Shown here: piece by piece, positions 1-64,000 of the stretch
Numbering within the stretch: the first letter of the stretch is position 1
Layout of the letters: each line of letters starts with the position of its first letter
Source of the DNA: Druceiella hillmani
Taxonomy: Eukaryota; Arthropoda; Insecta; Lepidoptera; Hepialidae
DNA length: 64,000 nt
Assembly (NCBI GenBank): GCA_039881145.1
Contig: JAYKKI010000064.1
Location: 5,637,001 to 5,701,000, forward strand
Reading direction: 5' to 3'
Program-made: the position numbers and the translations under genes
Notes under the pieces: generated by a model
What the model was told of the DNA's origin: nothing
Database searches by the model: none
What the model saw: the letters and a program-made list of their open reading frames with translations, nothing else

Positions 1-192
1 GAATTCTTCAAGGCAATTTGGTGAACATACTTTTCAAAGTATGTATACTTAAAAACAGGACAAAAAATTAAAAAAAAATTCTTTTTAAACCAGTGTTACC
101 ATTGGTTTAAAAAGTAATTACCTACAATACTTAAGGTTATTGACAATTACAATGACATCGACTTTACCAACGCTAATAAGTTGGAATCATAC

Positions 193-62821
<62,629 letters not shown>

Positions 62822-63237
62822 CTGGTGATGAAAATTAGACGATTACCAACCACAGAACAGATGACAATTATGGAACAAAATATTACTAACCCAAGTTCAA
62901 ATTTGTATCAAAAATTCAGTTTAAATCTCGTACGAAATACTCCTATACTCAGGTAGCCATAGACGAAACGTTGAAAATACGAATCTACTTTTTCTCCGTG
63001 AATAGTGTTTATTTAATAACATCAATAGTACTGTTACAAAAAATATTTTTTTTAATTTATTGCATAACAAAATACTGGAAACGTTACATTGAGTATGTAA
63101 CGTTTTCAATATTTTTCATGTAAAACAGATATTTTTCGTTCTTTGGTTATTCTAGATCATATGACAAATACTTTATATACTCATCAATCCGTTGAGTATA
63201 AACAGAACTCACACTATGGTTCCATACATATATTAAT

Positions 63238-63805
63238 ACATGAAGACACGCTTGTGCGCCTACTAACTAAATTTGCCACAAGCGTGATGGCACTCGCACG
63301 TATCGCTAATTTTTTATCTCTCTACGTGTTACGTAAATTTCAAATTATAATATTATTAATAATTACAATATAAAAAGGATCCAGGAAAAGAAAATGTTTA
63401 ACCCATAATGTCGGAATATGAAAATAATTCGAGTGAAAATGATCGTTTTTCAAGTTGTGAAGAAAGTGATAGTGGGAATGACATTGTGGTGTGCTCACAA
63501 TTTGGCGTAATGAAAATTTTGAGTGATAATGATAATAGTGACGATAACAATTATTTTGCTGATACGGAGGATGTACCGGACTGTGAAAATAACGATGCGA
63601 CCTTGATTTCAGTTTTTTTGTATTTTATTATCCTTGTACAAGTTTTTATTAAGAAAACACGGAAAAAAGTATTAAAATTGGATAACTTTTGGAAGAGATA
63701 CAGTTTTTTTCGAGACAAGGGTAAATGAATGATATCAAAAACAAAAAATTTCTTTGGCATTTTTAAGTATATATGAGTAAAAAACGATGGCACTAAAACG
63801 GTTAA
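63238..63805 (+). mobile_element. piggyBac-like non-autonomous element, copy 5
   Basis: Right end AAAAACGATGGCACTAAAAC then GGTTAA, with TTAA at 63802-63805. The left end is truncated near 63238. The plus-strand ORF 63408-63728 is the most intact: MSEYENNSSENDRFSSCEES then a Ser/Asp-rich stretch, ADTEDVPDCENND, and an unrelated Lys-rich tail. It sits in the intron upstream of CLASP exon 1 in this window. Confidence 0.75.
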
Positions 63806-64000
63806 ACATACAATAACATAGTATTTCTATCAAAACGTTAACAAACTTTCATTATTTTTCTTCGTATGAGTATACTGCCTAGCATATCTTTCAAATAGAA
63901 AGAAAAAATTTATAGAAGAATATTTTTCCTACTCGATTATATCAAAGTGAAACGTAATATATGTATAAACAAGTTAAAGGTGCCTTTTACCATTAATGAA

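Noticed and set aside
63408..63728. 106-codon ORF as a novel acidic host protein
   Set aside because: Four diverged relatives of the same ORF occur in this window inside TTAA-associated elements, so it is transposon-derived.

Overview
The window looks like insect nuclear DNA. It is AT-rich, has spliceosomal introns with GTGAGT/GTAAGT-type donors, and is packed with mariner, RTE-like, CR1-like, SINE and piggyBac-like debris. Shared tails on CR1-like fragments resemble those I associate with Lepidoptera/Trichoptera, but the order is inference. No bacterial, plasmid or viral gene system is visible.

One host gene explains essentially all credible coding sequence. It is a minus-strand CLASP (CLIP-associating protein; Drosophila chromosome bows/orbit/mast) that fills the window and runs off both ends. 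I reconstructed 32 internal exons between 62821 and 193, about 3.87 kb of coding sequence (about 1,290 codons). Every junction keeps the reading frame. In gene order they encode the end of TOG1 (62.8-60.9 kb), a Ser/Thr-rich linker (60.5-56.1 kb), TOG2 (51.5-44.4 kb), a long Ser/Arg-rich linker with two SxIP-type EB-binding motifs (43.9-27.3 kb), TOG3 (23.9-16.2 kb), a second linker (16.0-5.0 kb), and the start of the C-terminal CLASP_C/TOG4 domain (356-193). The 5' exons and promoter lie beyond 64 kb. The rest of the C-terminal domain and the 3'UTR lie before base 1.

The introns hold the other content. There are at least eleven unrelated minisatellite arrays with units of 32-135 bp or longer. 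Four dead mariner transposase copies and two RTE-like reverse transcriptase remnants all lie antisense to the gene. There are CR1-like 3' fragments, two tRNA-derived SINEs, five copies of a TTAA-associated piggyBac-like non-autonomous element carrying the same short acidic ORF, a four-copy MITE family with one copy split by a nested insertion, several fold-back elements, and long (TA)n tracts.

The most interesting biology is in the linker of CLASP. Six consecutive exons, two of them microexons of 21 and 27 bp, are all multiples of three and all flanked by phase-1 introns. Any combination could therefore be skipped in frame, including one SxIP motif. I did not find a new multi-gene system; the window is one large gene and its repeat load.
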